Assembly: GCF_900114215.1 (NCBI RefSeq)
Contig: NZ_FOSG01000005.1
Location: forward strand, 248,001-312,000
From: Streptomyces mangrovi
Lineage (GTDB): Bacteria; Actinomycetota; Actinomycetes; Streptomycetales; Streptomycetaceae
Length of the DNA: 64,000 nucleotides
Direction: 5' to 3'
Made by a program: the position numbers and the translations under genes. The notes under the pieces were generated by a model. That model was not told where the DNA came from. It did not search any database and saw only the letters and a list, made by a program, of their open reading frames with translations. Below, one piece after another: positions 62,953-64,000 of the stretch; the first letter of the stretch is position 1, and the number at the start of each line of letters is the position of its first letter.

Positions 62953-64000
62953 CTAGCGAACGTCTCCGGTCGTCACGCGTCCAGGGTGGTCTTCGGGCTC
63001 GGCGTGGCTCTCCTCGTGCTGCCCCCCGTGCTGCCCGGGGGCCGGTATGCGGCGCTCGCGCGGCCCGTGCAGCTCCTCGTACACCGTCTCCAGCAGGTCG
63101 CGCATCCGGGGCGAGGTGACCAGTTCCTCCAGGGTGACGGGCCTGCCGTCGCCGTCGGCGACGGGCAGCCGCCAGTTGGGGTACTGGTCCCAGGTGCCCG
63201 GCACGTTCTGCGGGCGCCTGTCGCCGACGCCGTCGGGCAGCCAGACGCCGACCATCTTCGCGGGGGTGCGGGCCAGGAAGCGGTACAGGCCCCTGATCTC
63301 GCCCTCCTCCTCGCCCGGTCCTTCCGGCAGCAGGTCCAGACGGGTCAGATGGGAGATCCACTCGGCGGTCTCCATGGCGTCCCGGGCCTGCTCCTCGGCG
63401 AGCGGGCCGGACAGCAGGCCGAGGCCGGCGCGCAGCGCGACGTGGTCGCCGCTCAGGCGCGCGGCGGTGCTGGGCAGGTCGTGGGTGGTGGCGGTGGCCA
63501 GGCAGTCGGCGCGCCAGTCCTGCGGCTCCAGCGGCTGGGGGACCTCGTGGCTGGGGGTGCGGACGTGGTCGTAGTCGCGTTCGAACCACAGCACGGAGGT
63601 GCCCAGCACGCCGCGCCCGGCCAGTTCCCCGCGCACGCCGGGCTCGACGGTGCCCAGGTCCTCGCCGACGACGACCGACCCGGCGCGGTAGGCCTCCAGG
63701 GCGAGCACGCCGAGCATGGCCTCGGCGTCGTAGCGCACGTACGCGCCCTCCGTGGGCGGGCGGCCCTCGGGGACCCACCACAGCCGGAACAGGCCCATCA
63801 CATGGTCGATGCGCAGGCCGCCGGTGTGCCGCAGCAGTCCGCGCAGCAGCGCGCGGTAGGGGGCGTAGCCGGAGGCGGCCAGCGCGCCCGGGTTCCAGGG
63901 CGGCAGGCCCCAGTCCTGGCCGTGGGGGCTGAAGGCGTCCGGCGGGGCGCCGATGGACATGCCGGTGGCCAGGAAGTCCTTGAGCGCCCAGGCCTCGGCC
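62953..64000 (-). CDS. malQ: 4-alpha-glucanotransferase MalQ (5' part outside window)
   Basis: The C-terminal ~349 residues of a GH77 amylomaltase, which transfers malto-oligosaccharides in glycogen and maltose metabolism. The reading frame is open to the window edge (AEAWALKDFLATGMSIGAPP). GH77 blocks are seen: APPDAFSPHGQDWGLPPWNP, the nucleophile region GGLRIDHVMGLFRLWWVPEG, the acid/base region VVVGEDLGTVEPGV, and the transition-state Asp in TATTHDLPSTAA. The last ~35 residues are a His/Glu/Pro-rich tail. The start codon is outside the window. Confidence 0.95.
   Translation of the reverse strand, partial: AEAWALKDFLATGMSIGAPPDAFSPHGQDWGLPPWNPGALAASGYAPYRALLRGLLRHTGGLRIDHVMGLFRLWWVPEGRPPTEGAYVRYDAEAMLGVLALEAYRAGSVVVGEDLGTVEPGVRGELAGRGVLGTSVLWFERDYDHVRTPSHEVPQPLEPQDWRADCLATATTHDLPSTAARLSGDHVALRAGLGLLSGPLAEEQARDAMETAEWISHLTRLDLLPEGPGEEEGEIRGLYRFLARTPAKMVGVWLPDGVGDRRPQNVPGTWDQYPNWRLPVADGDGRPVTLEELVTSPRMRDLLETVYEELHGPRERRIPAPGQHGGQHEESHAEPEDHPGRVTTGDVR

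Overview
The window is high-GC actinobacterial DNA and reads as Streptomyces chromosome. GTG and TTG starts are frequent and third codon positions are almost all G or C. The gene content is a typical Streptomyces core set: an RNase E/G with a long Ala/Pro/Arg N-terminus, the mre/mrd cell-shape operon, ndk, folC, valS, clpX, clpP1P2, tig, two pepN genes and malQ. I cannot name a species.

Layout. 1-4145: 5' part of an RNase E/G gene (continuing off the left edge), a radical-SAM-linked protein (TIGR03936 type) and a GNAT. 4231-10275: an accessory segment with a stand-alone XRE regulator, an XRE(DUF5753)/DUF397 pair, a divergent small HATPase, an 83-aa protein, and a graspetide RiPP locus made of precursor (tgmA), ATP-grasp ligase (tgmB) and PIMT-like methyltransferase (tgmC). 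This segment separates the TIGR03936 gene from its usual partner, the B12-binding radical SAM protein (10297-12255). A diverged copy of that gene's 3' end sits at 5502-5618, so the segment looks like an old insertion. 12432-18682: rodA, PBP2, mreD, mreC, mreB. 18955-24138: ndk, DUF4233, folC, valS. 24271-30483: a Pro/Gln-rich membrane protein, clpX, clpP2, clpP1 with a ClgR-like operator, trigger factor, tRNA-Pro, tRNA-Gly and a small membrane protein.

30985-40227: membrane acyltransferase, endonuclease V with a PP2C/SpoIIE phosphatase, Eis-type acetyltransferase, Nei-type glycosylase, RpiB, BioY, amino-acid permease, DsbA-fold oxidoreductase. 40478-49048: two convergent pepN paralogues enclosing an AbiEi/nuclease-like protein, a winged-helix regulator, a stress-protein-like gene and terC. 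49217-50071: an HTH/Clp_N protein with twin 19-bp palindromes laid over a promoter that predicts a leaderless mRNA. 50252-53776: Tat-exported metallophosphoesterase, SMI1/KNR4-like protein, a 77-aa protein and an AAA ATPase.

53951-64000: a polysaccharide-degradation pair (GH10 xylanase; AA10 LPMO with CBM5/12 under DasR-like boxes), then a decayed accessory patch with remnants of a PIN toxin and an XRE/DUF5753 gene bounded by a 16-bp direct repeat, an intact DUF397 gene, a secreted 115-aa protein followed by an FtsX-type ABC transporter, an MFS pseudogene, a small membrane protein, and the C-terminal part of MalQ running off the right edge.

The most interesting items are the graspetide locus inside its repeat-bounded island, the promoter/operator of the HTH-Clp_N gene, the paired palindromes between the XRE and HATPase genes, and the secreted peptide/ABC transporter unit. 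I found no CRISPR array, integrase or complete insertion sequence.
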